Shown here piece after piece: positions 9,138 to 21,444 of a stretch of DNA of 64,000 bases; positions within the stretch are counted from its first letter, which is position 1, and every line of letters starts with the position of its first letter. Both the position numbers and the translations under genes were made by a program. Source of the stretch: Cellulomonas sp. JZ18 (GTDB lineage: Bacteria > Actinomycetota > Actinomycetes > Actinomycetales > Cellulomonadaceae); the NCBI RefSeq assembly GCF_009720485.1, contig NZ_CP045245.1, forward strand, positions 1 to 64,000. Reading direction: 5' to 3'. The notes beneath the pieces are model-generated. The model was not told the origin of the DNA. It made no database searches and saw only the letters and a list, made by a program, of their open reading frames with translations.

Positions 9138-11783
9138 GTGAGCGAGATTCCCGGCGAGATCGAGCACGGCCGCATCGACCAGGTCGACCTGCAGCTCGAG
9201 ATGCAGCGGTCGTACCTGGACTACGCGATGGCCGTGATCGTCGGCCGCGCCCTGCCCGACGTCCGCGACGGCCTGAAGCCGGTGCACCGCCGCGTGCTGT
9301 ACGCGATGTACGACGGCGGGTACCGGCCCGACCGGCAGTTCTCCAAGTGCAGCCGCGTCGTCGGCGACGTCATGGGCAAGTACCACCCGCACGGCGACGC
9401 GCCCATCTACGACGCGCTGGTCCGCCTGGTGCAGGACTGGTCGATGCGCTACCCGCTCGTGTCGGGCCAGGGCAACTTCGGCTCCCCCGGGGACGACCCG
9501 GCCGCCGCGCCGCGGTACACCGAGTGCAAGATGGCTCCGCTGGCCATGGAGATGGTCCGGGACATCGACGAGGACGCCGTCGACTTCCAGGACAACTACG
9601 ACGGGCACACGCAGGAGCCCGTCGTCCTGCCGTCGCGCTTCCCGAACCTGCTGGTCAACGGCTCGGCCGGCATCGCGGTGGGCATGGCCACGAACATCCC
9701 GCCGCACAACCTGCGCGAGGTCGCGGCGGGTGTGCAGTGGCACCTCGACAACCCGGACGCGTCGAAGGAGGAGCTCCTCGAGGCGCTGCTGCAGCGCATC
9801 AAGGGCCCGGACTTCCCGACCGGCGCGACGATCCTCGGGCGCCGCGGCATCGACGATGCGTACCGCACAGGCCGCGGGTCGATCACCATGCGTGCCGTCG
9901 TCGAGGTCGAGGAGATCCAGAACCGGCAGTGCCTCGTCGTCACGGAGCTGCCGTACCAGGTCAACCCGGACACGCTCGCGAAGAAGATCGCGGACCTCGT
10001 CCGCGACAACAAGGTGCAGGGCATCGCCGACATCCGGGACGAGACGTCCGGCCGCGCGGGCCAGCGCCTGGTCATCGTGCTCAAGCGCGACGCCGTCGCG
10101 AAGGTCGTCCTCAACAACCTGTACAAGCACACCCAGCTGCAGGACACGTTCGGTGCGAACATGCTCGCGCTCGTCGACGGCGTGCCGCGCACGCTGAGCA
10201 TCGACGCGTTCGTGCGGCACTGGACCGCGCACCAGATCGACGTCATCCAGCGCCGCACCCGCTTCCGCCTCCGCCGTGCGGAGGAGGAGATCCACATCTA
10301 CCGCGGCTACCTCAAGGCGCTCGACGCGCTCGACGAGGTCATCGCGCTGATCCGTCGCTCGCCGGACGCCGACACCGCGCGCACGGGCCTCATGGAGCTG
10401 CTCGAGATCGACGAGCAGCAGGCGCAGGCGATCCTCAACCTGCAGCTGCGCCGGCTGGCCGCGCTGCAGCGCCAGGAGATCCTGCAGCGGCACGCCGAGC
10501 TCGAGGCCCGCATCGTCGAGCTCAACGCGATCCTCGGGTCGCCGGCACGGCAGCGGCAGATCGTGAGCGAGGAGCTCGCCACGATCGTCGACAAGCACGG
10601 CGACGAGCGCCGCACGCACATCCTGCCGTTCGACGGCGAGGTGAGCGTCGAGGACCTGATCGCCGAGGAGGACGTGGTCGTCACGATCACGCGCGGCGGC
10701 TACGCCAAGCGCACGCGCGTCGACGCGTACCGGGCGCAGCGTCGCGGCGGCAAGGGCGTGCGCGGCGCGCAGCTGCGCGAGGACGACATCGTCGACCACT
10801 TCTTCGTCACGACGACGCACCACTGGCTGCTGTTCTTCACGAACCTCGGCCGCGTGTACCGCGCGAAGGCGTACGAGCTGCCCGAGGGCGGCCGTGACGC
10901 CAAGGGCCAGCACGTCGCGAACATGCTGGCGTTCCAGCCCGGCGAGCGGATCGCCCAGGTGCTGGACCTGCGCGACTACGAGCAGGCCGAGCACCTGGTG
11001 CTCGCCACCCGCCGCGGGCTGGTGAAGAAGACGCGCCTGGGCGAGTACGACTCCAACCGCTCCGGCGGCGTCATCGCGATCAACCTGCGCGAGGACGAGG
11101 AGGGGCGGCCGGACGAGCTGGTGTCGGCGCGCCTGGTGAACTCCGACCAGGACGTCATCCTCGTGTCGCGCCACGGGCAGTCGGTGCGCTTCACCGCCTC
11201 CGACGAGGCGCTGCGCCCGATGGGCCGTGCCACGAGCGGCGTGACGGGCATGAAGTTCCGCGGCGACGACGACCTGCTCGCCATGGACGTCGTGCGCGAG
11301 GACGCGTACCTGTTCACCGTCACCCAGGGCGGCATCGCCAAGCGGACCGCGCTCACGGTGGAGAACTACCGTCAGCAGGGCCGCGGCGGGCTCGGCATCA
11401 AGGTCGCGAACCTGCCGGAGGCCAACGGCGACCTGGTCGGTGCGCTGGTCACGGACGCCGACGACGAGGTTCTCGTCATCATGGAGCGCGGCAAGATCGT
11501 CCGGTCCTCGACGGCCGAGGTGAACGCGACGGGCCGCACGACGCAGGGCGTCATCTTCGCCAAGCCGGACGCGGGCGACCGGATCATCGCGGTCGCGCGC
11601 AACACCGAGCGACACCTCGCGGACGATGCGGGTACCGTGGCCCCGAACGGCGAGAGCACCGACGGGTCCGGCGGCGACGGCACGGAACCCGCACCGGCGG
11701 CCCCGGAGCCCACCGCGCCCGGTCAGGCCGCGCCCTCCGGGGCGGAGCCGGACAGCGGTGACCGACCCGCGGAGGACGCATGA
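9138..11783 (+). CDS. gyrA: DNA gyrase subunit A
   Basis: GyrA carries the DNA breakage-reunion activity of gyrase. It is 881 residues from a GTG start. The catalytic tyrosine is in [10 protein letters not shown] at about residue 127. The quinolone-resistance region reads [15 protein letters not shown]; its GDAPIYD is the susceptible-type sequence by family knowledge. The C-terminal DNA-wrapping domain carries the GyrA box QRRGGKG at about 534. The final 50 residues are a Pro/Glu/Gly-rich tail of no recognised function. The stop overlaps the next start by four bases (ATGA), so the DUF3566 gene is coupled. Confidence 0.98.
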   Translation: MSEIPGEIEHGRIDQVDLQLEMQRSYLDYAMAVIVGRALPDVRDGLKPVHRRVLYAMYDGGYRPDRQFSKCSRVVGDVMGKYHPHGDAPIYDALVRLVQDWSMRYPLVSGQGNFGSPGDDPAAAPRYTECKMAPLAMEMVRDIDEDAVDFQDNYDGHTQEPVVLPSRFPNLLVNGSAGIAVGMATNIPPHNLREVAAGVQWHLDNPDASKEELLEALLQRIKGPDFPTGATILGRRGIDDAYRTGRGSITMRAVVEVEEIQNRQCLVVTELPYQVNPDTLAKKIADLVRDNKVQGIADIRDETSGRAGQRLVIVLKRDAVAKVVLNNLYKHTQLQDTFGANMLALVDGVPRTLSIDAFVRHWTAHQIDVIQRRTRFRLRRAEEEIHIYRGYLKALDALDEVIALIRRSPDADTARTGLMELLEIDEQQAQAILNLQLRRLAALQRQEILQRHAELEARIVELNAILGSPARQRQIVSEELATIVDKHGDERRTHILPFDGEVSVEDLIAEEDVVVTITRGGYAKRTRVDAYRAQRRGGKGVRGAQLREDDIVDHFFVTTTHHWLLFFTNLGRVYRAKAYELPEGGRDAKGQHVANMLAFQPGERIAQVLDLRDYEQAEHLVLATRRGLVKKTRLGEYDSNRSGGVIAINLREDEEGRPDELVSARLVNSDQDVILVSRHGQSVRFTASDEALRPMGRATSGVTGMKFRGDDDLLAMDVVREDAYLFTVTQGGIAKRTALTVENYRQQGRGGLGIKVANLPEANGDLVGALVTDADDEVLVIMERGKIVRSSTAEVNATGRTTQGVIFAKPDAGDRIIAVARNTERHLADDAGTVAPNGESTDGSGGDGTEPAPAAPEPTAPGQAAPSGAEPDSGDRPAEDA

Positions 11784-12697
11784 CGGACACGCCCCCTCGA
11801 TCCCCCGCGCAAGAAGCCGGCACCGCCCGTGACGGGCGGCGCGGGCCGGGTCCCCCGAGCGGTGCCACGACCACCGACCGGGGGCCCGTGGCGGAGGGTC
11901 CCGGGGCAGACGCCGCGGCGGCCGCGAGGTCCACCACCGTGCGCACCTCCACGCGACCCGCGTCGGCGGGCCGCAGCACGGGGTCCACGGTGCCCGCACG
12001 CACGGACGACGCCGGCGCGCCGGTCGCCGACCGCACCGGCACGCCGCCGCAGGACGTGCCCACGGACGACTCGGCCGAGCCGTCCCCGCTCGTCACGGCC
12101 GTCGACACGACGACCGTGTGGCTCAAGAAGGCGGCAGGTGCGACGAGCGCCCGGCTGTCGCAGGCGTACTCCCAGCTGACCCGCCCCCGGAGCGAGGACA
12201 CCGAGATGACCAGCACGGACGCACCCGTGACCCCCGCCGCCGCGAGCACCGCGACGGCCACCGCGGCCGGTGCGCCGCGCGCGACGGAGGGTGCCGCGCC
12301 GCGGCCGTCCACCGGGCGAATCCCGTCGGTCGGCGGGCCGCGACGCGTGCGGCTGTCGGTCTCCCGGGTGGACCCGTGGTCGGTCATGAAGCTGGCGTTC
12401 CTGCTGTCCGTGGCGATCGGCATCATGGTCGTCGTGGCCGCGGCGGTGCTGTGGTTCACGCTCGACGGGCTCCAGGTCTTCGCGCAGATCGACAGCCTCG
12501 TGCGGACCGTGGTGGGCCCGGACAGCCCGATCCAGGTCGCCGACTACGTGTCGTTCCAGAAGACGATCTCCGCCGCGACGCTCGTCGCGGTGATCGACGT
12601 CTTCCTGCTGACGGCGCTCGCGACGATCGGTGCGTTCCTCTACAACCTCGTGGCGGCGCTCGTGGGCGGCGTGCACGTGACCATGACCGACGAGTGA
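11780..12697 (+). CDS. DUF3566 membrane protein
   Basis: This 305-residue protein has a long, disordered Ala/Pro/Thr-rich N-terminal half. The C-terminal DUF3566 domain starts near [17 protein letters not shown] and holds two transmembrane helices ([19 protein letters not shown] and a second in [19 protein letters not shown]). The family is restricted to actinobacteria and almost always follows gyrA; its biochemical role is not established to my knowledge. The ATG start overlaps the gyrA stop by four bases. The low-complexity N terminus is unusually long compared with the compact core. Confidence 0.92.
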   Translation: MTDTPPRSPAQEAGTARDGRRGPGPPSGATTTDRGPVAEGPGADAAAAARSTTVRTSTRPASAGRSTGSTVPARTDDAGAPVADRTGTPPQDVPTDDSAEPSPLVTAVDTTTVWLKKAAGATSARLSQAYSQLTRPRSEDTEMTSTDAPVTPAAASTATATAAGAPRATEGAAPRPSTGRIPSVGGPRRVRLSVSRVDPWSVMKLAFLLSVAIGIMVVVAAAVLWFTLDGLQVFAQIDSLVRTVVGPDSPIQVADYVSFQKTISAATLVAVIDVFLLTALATIGAFLYNLVAALVGGVHVTMTDE

Positions 12698-12732
12698 CGT
12701 GGGGCGGGACGCCCCGGGCGGGCGGCGCCGGT

Positions 12733-12762
12733 TTGGGATCGGCGCCGCGGCTGGGGTAGTCT
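12733..12762 (+). promoter_or_regulatory. Promoter of tRNA-Ile
   Basis: TTGGGA (12733-12738) and TAGTCT (12757-12762) are separated by 18 bases and lie about 55 bases before the tRNA. This is a good sigma-70-type match in very GC-rich DNA. Confidence 0.6.
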
Positions 12763-12816
12763 CGACCGTCGCACCCCCGGGTCGCTCCTCGCGAGCGCGG
12801 ACGGGTGTGCGCGAAC

Positions 12817-12890
12817 GGGCCTATAGCTCAGACGGTTAGAGCGCTTCCCTGATAAGGAAGAGGTCACAGGTTCAAGTCCTGTTAGGCCCA
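12817..12890 (+). tRNA. tRNA-Ile (GAT)
   Basis: Full cloverleaf of 74 bases. Acceptor GGGCCTA pairs with TAGGCCC, and the discriminator is A. Anticodon stem CTTCC/GGAAG encloses loop CTGATAA with anticodon GAT at 12851-12853. The T-loop is TTCAAGT. CCA is not encoded. tRNA-Ile downstream of gyrA is typical of actinobacteria. Confidence 0.98.
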
Positions 12891-12947
12891 CTCACGACGG
12901 ACCCGCTCGGGTCGCGCCCACCGGCACCACCCGAGACGGGGGAACCG

Positions 12948-13067
12948 ATGAAGAAGCTGCTGCTGCTCGCCGGCCTCGCGGCCGTCGGCTACGTCGCGTG
13001 GCAGAAGTACTCGCAGGACCGCGACGAGCGCGACCTGTGGGCCGAGGTCACCGACACCTTCGAGTGA
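12948..13067 (+). CDS. DLW-39 family small protein
   Basis: A 39-residue protein between the two tRNA genes, with ATG at 12948 after GGGGGAACCG. It has a short hydrophobic N terminus (LLLLAGLAAVGYVAW) followed by a charged tail KYSQDRDERDLWAEVTD. The DLW motif and the exact length of 39 match the actinobacterial DLW-39 family. Its position between tRNA-Ile and tRNA-Ala is the conserved one. Function is unknown; the hydrophobic start suggests membrane association. Confidence 0.92.
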   Translation: MKKLLLLAGLAAVGYVAWQKYSQDRDERDLWAEVTDTFE

Positions 13068-13115
13068 CCGACCCGCTCCCTCGCGGAGCACGCACCGGCG
13101 GCGCACGCCGCACCC

Positions 13116-13188
13116 GGGGCCATGGCGCAATTGGTAGCGCACCTGCTTTGCAAGCAGGGGGTTAGGGGTTCGAGTCCCCTTGGCTCCA
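13116..13188 (+). tRNA. tRNA-Ala (TGC)
   Basis: Full cloverleaf of 73 bases. Acceptor GGGGCCA pairs with TGGCTCC with one G-T pair, and the discriminator is A. Anticodon stem CCTGC/GCAGG encloses TTTGCAA with anticodon TGC at 13149-13151. The T-loop is TTCGAGT. CCA is not encoded. Confidence 0.98.
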
Positions 13189-13197
13189 CCCCCGAGA

Positions 13198-13229
13198 CGA
13201 CGCCCTCGACCTGCGGGTCGGGGGCGTCG
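13198..13229. terminator. Bidirectional terminator between tRNA-Ala and panE
   Basis: The inverted repeat CGACGCCC-T-CGACC / GGTCG-G-GGGCGTCG has loop TGCG. It lies 10 bases after tRNA-Ala and 13 bases from the panE stop on the opposite strand, so it can serve both convergent units. Confidence 0.75.
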
Positions 13230-13242
13230 CGTGTGGACGCGC

Positions 13243-14139
13243 TCACGACAGCGCGCGCACCAGCTCCTGCGTGACCGGCACGGCGAGGCCGCTGCGCCGC
13301 GCCGCACGTACCACCGCGCCACCGACGGCGTCGAGCTCCAGCGGTCGGCCCGCCTCCGCGTCGCGCTGCATCGACGAGCGGGAGCCGGCGGGGAAGGCGT
13401 CGTAGAACGTGAGCGCGCTCTGCGTCGTGTCGGGTCCGCCGGACGCGACCGACACGGCGGCGACCTCGCGCACGAGTGCGACGAGCTCGTCGCGGTGCCG
13501 CGTGCGCACCTCCCCGATCGGCGCCGCGTAGCGGGTCGTCAGGAGCGCGAACGGCGCGAGGACGGCGAGCTTGCCCCACAGCACGGCGTCCTCGTCGTCC
13601 CGGACCCGCACCCCGAGGCCGGCGTCGGCGAGGACCGCGCGCACCGCCTCCAGCCGGTCGGGGGACGCCGTCCGGCTCGCCAGGTCGACGTCGGCGAACG
13701 GGCTGCCGTGCACGACGCGCCCGGGCGCCACGCGCGTCGACTCCGCACGGATCACGCCCGCGACGACGGTCTCGGCCGGGAAGTGCTCCCGCAGCGCCGT
13801 CATGTGCTCCACCCCGTTGAGCAGCGGCACGACCGTCCCCCGCACGGCGTCCGCGTCGACGCGGCGCAGCGCGTCGGGCAGAGCGCCCTGCTTCACCGTC
13901 ACGACGCAGACGTCGGCGGGCTCGCGCAGCTCGGTGTCCGCCTCGACGCTCACGTGGGCGTCCCCGAGCGCGGCGCTGGTCAGGTGCAGGCCGTCGCGCC
14001 GCAGGACGTCGACCGTCGCGTCACCGGCGAGCACCACCACGCGGTGCCCCGCCCGCGCCACGAGGGCCGCGACGAGGCCGCCGATCCCTCCGGGCCCGAG
14101 GACGGCGACGGTCGCGCGGGCGGGAGGCGTGGCGTCCAC
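13243..14139 (-). CDS. panE: 2-dehydropantoate 2-reductase family protein
   Basis: PanE/ApbA family enzymes reduce ketopantoate to pantoate with NADPH in coenzyme A synthesis. The 298-residue product has the N-terminal Rossmann motif VAVLGPGGIGGLVAALVARAG, a conserved VKQG segment, LLNGVEHM, and the C-terminal helical-domain signature VLWGKLAVLAPF with the catalytic-type Lys. SMQRDAEAGRPLELDAVGG matches the conserved Ser-Ser-Met-X-X-Asp substrate region. Family members include paralogues of unclear substrate, so assignment to pantoate is probable, not certain. It is convergent with the tRNA genes and is read in the same direction as the UBP zinc-finger gene 55 bases away. Confidence 0.82.
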   Translation of the reverse strand: MDATPPARATVAVLGPGGIGGLVAALVARAGHRVVVLAGDATVDVLRRDGLHLTSAALGDAHVSVEADTELREPADVCVVTVKQGALPDALRRVDADAVRGTVVPLLNGVEHMTALREHFPAETVVAGVIRAESTRVAPGRVVHGSPFADVDLASRTASPDRLEAVRAVLADAGLGVRVRDDEDAVLWGKLAVLAPFALLTTRYAAPIGEVRTRHRDELVALVREVAAVSVASGGPDTTQSALTFYDAFPAGSRSSMQRDAEAGRPLELDAVGGAVVRAARRSGLAVPVTQELVRALS

Positions 14140-14194
14140 GGCGGTGTCCCTCCGGACGGGTGCACGGTCACGGCGACCGTAGCGGCCGGAGGGC

Positions 14195-14542
14195 TCACGC
14201 GTGGATGTGGTCCCGCCAGTCGGCGGGCACGCGCCCCGCCGGCCCCGGCACGGGCTGGTCCTCCGGCCGGCTCTGCGGAGGTGCGAGCTCCGGGCCGCGC
14301 GCGTAGTCCTCGGCGGCGTAGTCCCAGAACCAGTGCTCGCCGGGTTCGAAGGAGCGGACCACGGGGTGCCCGGTCGCCCGCCAGTGGGCGGTCGCGTGCT
14401 GGGCCGGCGACGTGTCGCAGCAGCCGACGTGCCCGCACGCGGCGCACCGGCGCAGGTGCACCCACCAGCCGCCGTCGGCGTCGCACTCGACGCAGCCGGT
14501 GCCGCTGGGCGGGACGGTCGGGTCGATCGCTGCCTCGGTCAT
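14195..14542 (-). CDS. UBP-type zinc-finger protein
   Basis: A 115-residue protein made largely of a ZnF-UBP domain: CVEC, CAACGHVGCCD, then histidines in HATAHWRATGHP, and WFWDYAAEDY. In eukaryotes this fold binds the free C terminus of ubiquitin; the bacterial role is unknown. Its ATG overlaps the stop of the histidine kinase by four bases (ATGA), and that kinase in turn overlaps the response-regulator/reductase gene, so all three are one operon in the order regulator-kinase-zinc finger. The finger may be a redox- or zinc-responsive partner of the system; this is inference. Confidence 0.88.
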   Translation of the reverse strand: MTEAAIDPTVPPSGTGCVECDADGGWWVHLRRCAACGHVGCCDTSPAQHATAHWRATGHPVVRSFEPGEHWFWDYAAEDYARGPELAPPQSRPEDQPVPGPAGRVPADWRDHIHA

Positions 14543-16005
14543 GACGCACGCACCTCCGTGGAGTAGGGGAGCCGGACGAGGAACCGGGTGTCGCCGGGGA
14601 CGGACCGCACGGTGAGGTCGCCGTGGTGCTTGCCGACGACGATCCGCCACGCGATGTCGAGGCCGAGGCCCGTGCCGGAGCCGACAGGCTTCGTCGTGAA
14701 GAACGGCTCGAAGACGCGGCCCACGACGTCCGGCGGGATGCCCGGGCCAATGTCCGCGACCTCGACCTCGAGCCAGTCGTCGACGCGCCGCGTGGTGACG
14801 GTGAGCGTCCCCGTGCCGTCCATCGCCTGCGCGGCGTTCTCCACGAGGTTCGTCCACACCTGGTTCAGCTCGGCCCCGTAGGCGTGCACGGGCGGCAGGG
14901 TCCGGTCGTACCGGCGGACGACGGTCAGGCCCGTGAGACGCCTGTCCAGCATCGTCAGCGTCGCGTCGAGCAGCTCGTGCACGTCGAGGTCGCGGTCGGG
15001 CGCGCGGCCGATCTGCGAGTACTGCTTCGCGGCCCCCACCAGCGCCGAGATGCGGCTCGACGCGTCCTCGACGTCGTTCATGAGCTGCTCGGTCTCCAGC
15101 GCGTACGCCAGCCAGCGCACGGCGCCCTCCAGCACCGAGGGCGCGACGGTCGCGGCGACCGCGTCGAGCCAGTCGGCGTCGAGCCCGGCCGTGACGAACG
15201 TCGGCGCGAGGTCCCACGACGCCGCGACGCCGTGCGCGTCCAGCCAGGCGGCGAGCGCGTCCTCGGCATCGGCCCGCTCGAGCGCCGTCGGCGGCGGGGG
15301 CGCACCGGGGGCGCGGCTCTTCGCGAGCGACTCCACGGCCTGCTCCTGCAGGTCCACGAGCGTCGCGAGCGTCGTCGCGTCGTACGGGCCGGACGCGATG
15401 AGCCCCAGCTTGTGCCGCATGCCGGCGACGCGCTCGCGCAGCGCCGAGGTGGCCCGGCCGGCGGCCGCCGCGGGGTTGTTGAGCTCGTGCGTGAGCCCGG
15501 CGGAGAGCGCACCGAGGGCGAGCAGCCGCTCCCGCTGGTTGACCGCGAGCTGGGTGTCGCGCTGACCCATGAACAGGCCCTCGAGCAGGTGCACCGCCAT
15601 GGGGAACCACTCGGTCATGAGGCGGCTGAAGTCCGCCGCGGGCAGCGCGTAGAAGCGGGACGGCGCGAGCACCCGCATCGTCTGCGTGTACGTCTGCGGC
15701 GCGCGGTCGCCCAGGTACGCCGCCCAGGCGCCGCCGTAGACGCCGCGCTGGGAGGTCCGGGAGATCTCCACGTCGTCCGCGCCGACGCGCCGGTCCAGCG
15801 CCACGGCACCGTCGAGCAGGACGTAGAACCACGCCGCCGGCTCGCCCTCGGTGTACAGCGGGCCGGGCTCGCGCCGCTCCACGTGCCCGTGCGTGCACAG
15901 CCACGCCAGCTGGTCGTCGTCGAGCCGCTCGAACAGGAACAGGGTCCGCAGCTCCGCGACGTCGCACGGCTCCGCGTCCGCGGGACGCCCCGCCGCGGCG
16001 CTCAC
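14539..16005 (-). CDS. Cyclic-nucleotide-domain histidine kinase
   Basis: A 488-residue soluble sensor kinase. The N-terminal ~130 residues form a CAP-effector-like domain (LFLFERLDDDQLAWL, GEPAAWFYVLLDGAVAL, GVYGGAWAAYLG). A long helical region follows, with the H-box SAGLTHELNNPAAAA, N-box QVWTNLVENAAQAM, and G-boxes DIGPGIPPD and GTGLGLDIAW. No transmembrane segment is visible, so it probably senses an internal signal. GTG at 16003-16005 overlaps the upstream gene's stop (GTGA). The cognate receiver is presumably the one fused to the reductase in that upstream gene, which has no DNA-binding output. Start choice rests on the overlap. Confidence 0.9.
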   Translation of the reverse strand: MSAAAGRPADAEPCDVAELRTLFLFERLDDDQLAWLCTHGHVERREPGPLYTEGEPAAWFYVLLDGAVALDRRVGADDVEISRTSQRGVYGGAWAAYLGDRAPQTYTQTMRVLAPSRFYALPAADFSRLMTEWFPMAVHLLEGLFMGQRDTQLAVNQRERLLALGALSAGLTHELNNPAAAAGRATSALRERVAGMRHKLGLIASGPYDATTLATLVDLQEQAVESLAKSRAPGAPPPPTALERADAEDALAAWLDAHGVAASWDLAPTFVTAGLDADWLDAVAATVAPSVLEGAVRWLAYALETEQLMNDVEDASSRISALVGAAKQYSQIGRAPDRDLDVHELLDATLTMLDRRLTGLTVVRRYDRTLPPVHAYGAELNQVWTNLVENAAQAMDGTGTLTVTTRRVDDWLEVEVADIGPGIPPDVVGRVFEPFFTTKPVGSGTGLGLDIAWRIVVGKHHGDLTVRSVPGDTRFLVRLPYSTEVRAS

Positions 16006-17680
16006 CGCTCCCCCAGGTACCGGTGCACCAGCATGACGGCCATCGCGCCCTCGCCCACGGCCGACGCGACGCGCTTGGCGGACTCCGCCCGCACGTCCCC
16101 CGCCGCGAACACCCCGGGCACGCTCGTCTCCAGGTGGTACGGCGGACGGTCCAGGGGCCACCCGCCCGGCGGGCGGCCGTCGACGAGCAGGTCGTGGCCC
16201 GTGCGCACGAACCCCCGCTGGTCCCGGTCCACCGTGCCGTCGAGCCAGTCCGTGAACGGTGCGGCACCGATGAAGACGAACAGGAAGGCCGCGGGCACCG
16301 AGGTCTTCTCCCCCGTCGCGACGTCCCGCAGCACGAGCCCCTCCAGGTGCTCGTCGCCGACGCCCTCGACGACGGTCGTGCGGGTGCGCACCGTGATGCG
16401 CGGGTGCGCCTCGATCTGCTCCACCAGGTAGTGCGACATCGACGCGCCGAGCCCGTCGCCGCGCACCAGCAGCGTGACGGAGCGTGCCTCCCGGGCGAGG
16501 AACAGCGCGGCCTGCCCCGCGGAGTTCGCGCCGCCCACGACGTGCACGTCCTGGTCGCGGCACGCGGGCGCCTCCGTCAGCGCCGAGCCGTAGTAGACGC
16601 CGCGGCCGACGAGCGCGGCCAGGCCGGGCCCCTCGAGCTCGCGGTACGCGACGCCGTTGGCGAGCACGACCGCGTGCGTCGCGATCGTGCTGCCGTCGGC
16701 GAACCGCAGCGCCCGGGCCGACCCGTGCACCTCCAGGCCCACGGCGTCGTGCGTCATGACGATCTCCGCGCCGAACCGCTGCGCCTGGCGCCGCGCCCGC
16801 TCGGTGAGCTGTGCCCCGAGACCCCGTCGGGGAAGCCGAGGTAGTTCTCGATGCGCGCGCTCTGCCCCGCCTGCCCACCGGTCGCCGTCCGCTCGACGAG
16901 CGCGGTCCGCAGCCCCTCCGACGCCCCGTACAGGGCCGCGCTCAGCCCTGCGGGGCCGGCCCCGACGACGACGAGGTCGTAGAAGTCCGACGCCGGACGC
17001 ACGGCCAGCCCGACCCGGGCGGCCAGCGTCGCGTCGTCGGGCGCGACGAGCACGTCGCCCTCCCCCGTCACGACCACCGGCAGGTGCTCGCCGTCGACGC
17101 CCGCCGCCTCGAGGATCCGCCGCCCCTCGGCGGACTCGACCGCGTACCAGCGGTACGGCACCTGGTTGCGCGCGAGGAACTCGCGGACCTGTGACGACCG
17201 CGCCGACCAGCGGTGGCCGACGACCTTGGGGCCCGGCACGGGCGGCGGCGCCGCAGCGTGCCACGCGTCGAGCTGCGCGTCGAGCACCGGGTAGAGCTTC
17301 TCCTCCGGCGGGTCCCACGGCTTGAGCAGGTAGTGGTCGAGGTCCACGACGTTCACGGCGTCGATCGCGGCCGCGGTGTCCGCGTACGCGGTCAGCAGCA
17401 CGCGGCGGGCGACCGGGAAGAGGTCCATCGCCTCCTCGAGGAAGTCGATGCCGCTCATGCCCGGCATCCGCTGGTCCGCCAGGAGCACGGCCACCTGCTC
17501 GCCGCGCAGCTTCAGCTCGCGGCACGCGGCGAGGGCCTCGCCCCCGGACTCCGCGCGCAGCACGCGGTACCGGTCGCCGTAGCGCCGGCGCAGGTCACGG
17601 GCCACGGCGCGCGAGACGGCCGGGTCGTCGTCGACGGTGAGCAGGGCGGGACGCGGGGCGGTGGGGTTCTCGGCGGGCAC
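16002..17680 (-). CDS. Fused response regulator/thioredoxin-reductase-like protein (apparent frameshift)
   Basis: The N-terminal receiver domain (LLTVDDDPAVSRAVARDL, phospho-Asp region ADQRMPGMSG, LLTAYAD, YLLKPWDPPEE) is followed by a thioredoxin-like segment and an FAD/NAD(P)H oxidoreductase (VVVGAGPAGLSAALYGASEG, VVGGANSAGQAALFLAREA, VFAAGDVR). The frame breaks at the CCCC run 16814-16817; a fifth C reconnects GVSG to AQLTERARRQ and gives about 559 residues. Start GTG 17680 has GGGAGG five bases upstream. Unlike true thioredoxin reductase, no CxxC pair is seen where it is expected (GVYYGSALTEAPAC). The product probably couples phosphorylation to electron transfer. It heads the operon with the kinase and zinc finger. 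Confidence 0.88.
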
Positions 17681-17861
17681 GGGGCCTCCCGGTCTCGGAG
17701 GGTGCGTCGGCGGCGCACGCACAGTCTGCGCCCGGCAGGCCTCGCCGCACAGCCCCTCACCGCACAGCCCTTCGCAGGCGCCGCCGCCGCGGTCACCGCA
17801 CGCCCCGGCGGACGTCCACGCGCCCGACCGCTCGTGACGGCCGGTCCCGGACCCGGGCGGG

Positions 17862-18563
17862 TCAGGTCAGCCCGAGCTGCTCGCGCAGGCCCTCCACGCC
17901 CTCCGTCTCCACGTCCAGCCGCAGCTCGTCGCGCCGGGCGTCCCAGTCCGCGCGGTCCAGGATGTAGAGCCGGCTCTCGACGGGGCCGCCCTCGCGGACC
18001 TGGTGCGCGACGCCGTTGGGCCGGTAGCCGATCTTGCGGGTGACGCCCGACGAGCCCGGGTTGTCGACGAACGCCGACGTGGTGGCGTGCTGCGCGCCGA
18101 GACCCTCGAACAGCAGGTGCAGGACCAGCAGCCGCATCCGCGTGCCGATGCCCTGGTGGTGGTGCTCGAGACCGAGCCACGAGCCGGTCTCCGCGGTGCG
18201 CGTGATCGCGAAGTCCTTGGCGTACACGCCCTGCGTGCCGACGACCTCGCCGTCACGCAGCACGGCGAGCTCGATCGCCCAGTCCGCGGGCGTCGTGCGC
18301 TGGCGCAGGCCCCACTGGTAGGTCAGGACGCTGCGCGCGACCTGCACGGGCGTGCCGCGGGTCCACGGGACGAGGAACGGCATGTAGTCCGGCGGGTGCA
18401 CGCCACGGGCTGCCATGCGCGCGAGGTCGAGCAGCATCCGGTCGTCCGGCGCGCGCAGCTCGAGGTCACCGCTGCGCACGCGCAGGCCGAGGAGGGGCCA
18501 GATCTCGACGTCGGTGAGGGCTGCGGGGGCGTCCTGCGCGGGTTCCTGCTCGGGTGCGGTCAC
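17862..18563 (-). CDS. GNAT-family N-acetyltransferase
   Basis: A 233-residue protein of the RimJ/RimL-like GNAT type. The N-terminal part DLELRAPDDRMLLDLARMA is typical, and the acetyl-CoA-binding region is WLGLEHHHQGIGTRMRLLVL with Q/RxxGxG/A-like spacing. The substrate cannot be read from sequence. GTG at 18561-18563 starts VTAPEQEP. It is read away from the cellulase terminator and stands alone. Confidence 0.82.
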   Translation of the reverse strand: MTAPEQEPAQDAPAALTDVEIWPLLGLRVRSGDLELRAPDDRMLLDLARMAARGVHPPDYMPFLVPWTRGTPVQVARSVLTYQWGLRQRTTPADWAIELAVLRDGEVVGTQGVYAKDFAITRTAETGSWLGLEHHHQGIGTRMRLLVLHLLFEGLGAQHATTSAFVDNPGSSGVTRKIGYRPNGVAHQVREGGPVESRLYILDRADWDARRDELRLDVETEGVEGLREQLGLT

Positions 18564-18628
18564 GCGGGCAGGCTCCCGGCCCCGGCCCCGCGCGGTCAAC
18601 CGATATGGACGGTGCGCCGGGACGCCAC

Positions 18629-18658
18629 GAGGGCGCCGCACGTGCGTGCGGCGCCCTC
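18629..18658 (-). terminator. Terminator of the GH9 cellulase gene
   Basis: A perfect 13-bp stem (GAGGGCGCCGCAC / GTGCGGCGCCCTC) with loop GTGC. It lies 140 bases downstream of the cellulase stop and upstream of the acetyltransferase start, both on the minus strand. No T-tract is present, as is common in GC-rich genomes. Confidence 0.8.
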
Positions 18659-18799
18659 GCCGTGCGTCCGACCGCCCCCGCGTCGGACCCACGCACCTCC
18701 GCGGCGCTCACGGGCGGCGCCGCGGGTGGTGGTGGTCCGGCCCCGACCCGGCGACTCGTGGTCGAGCCGGGCCGGGACCCGTCTGTGGTCCCCTCGGCG

Positions 18800-21325
<2,526 letters not shown>

Positions 21326-21390
21326 TCAACGCGCGAACCGTTTCAGCACCCTGCCCCTCGCCCTCGCCGGCGGGTGGTCCTCCCCGGACG

Positions 21391-21428
21391 CGCACCGGCC
21401 CCGGTCCGTGCGGACCGGGGCCGGTGCG
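21391..21428 (-). terminator. Strong terminator of the Ala/Lys-rich membrane protein gene
   Basis: A perfect 18-bp inverted repeat (CGCACCGGCCCCGGTCCG / CGGACCGGGGCCGGTGCG) separated by TG, starting 16 bases past the stop of the gene at 21445. Confidence 0.85.
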
Positions 21429-21444
21429 CCGGCGTGCTGCGGCG

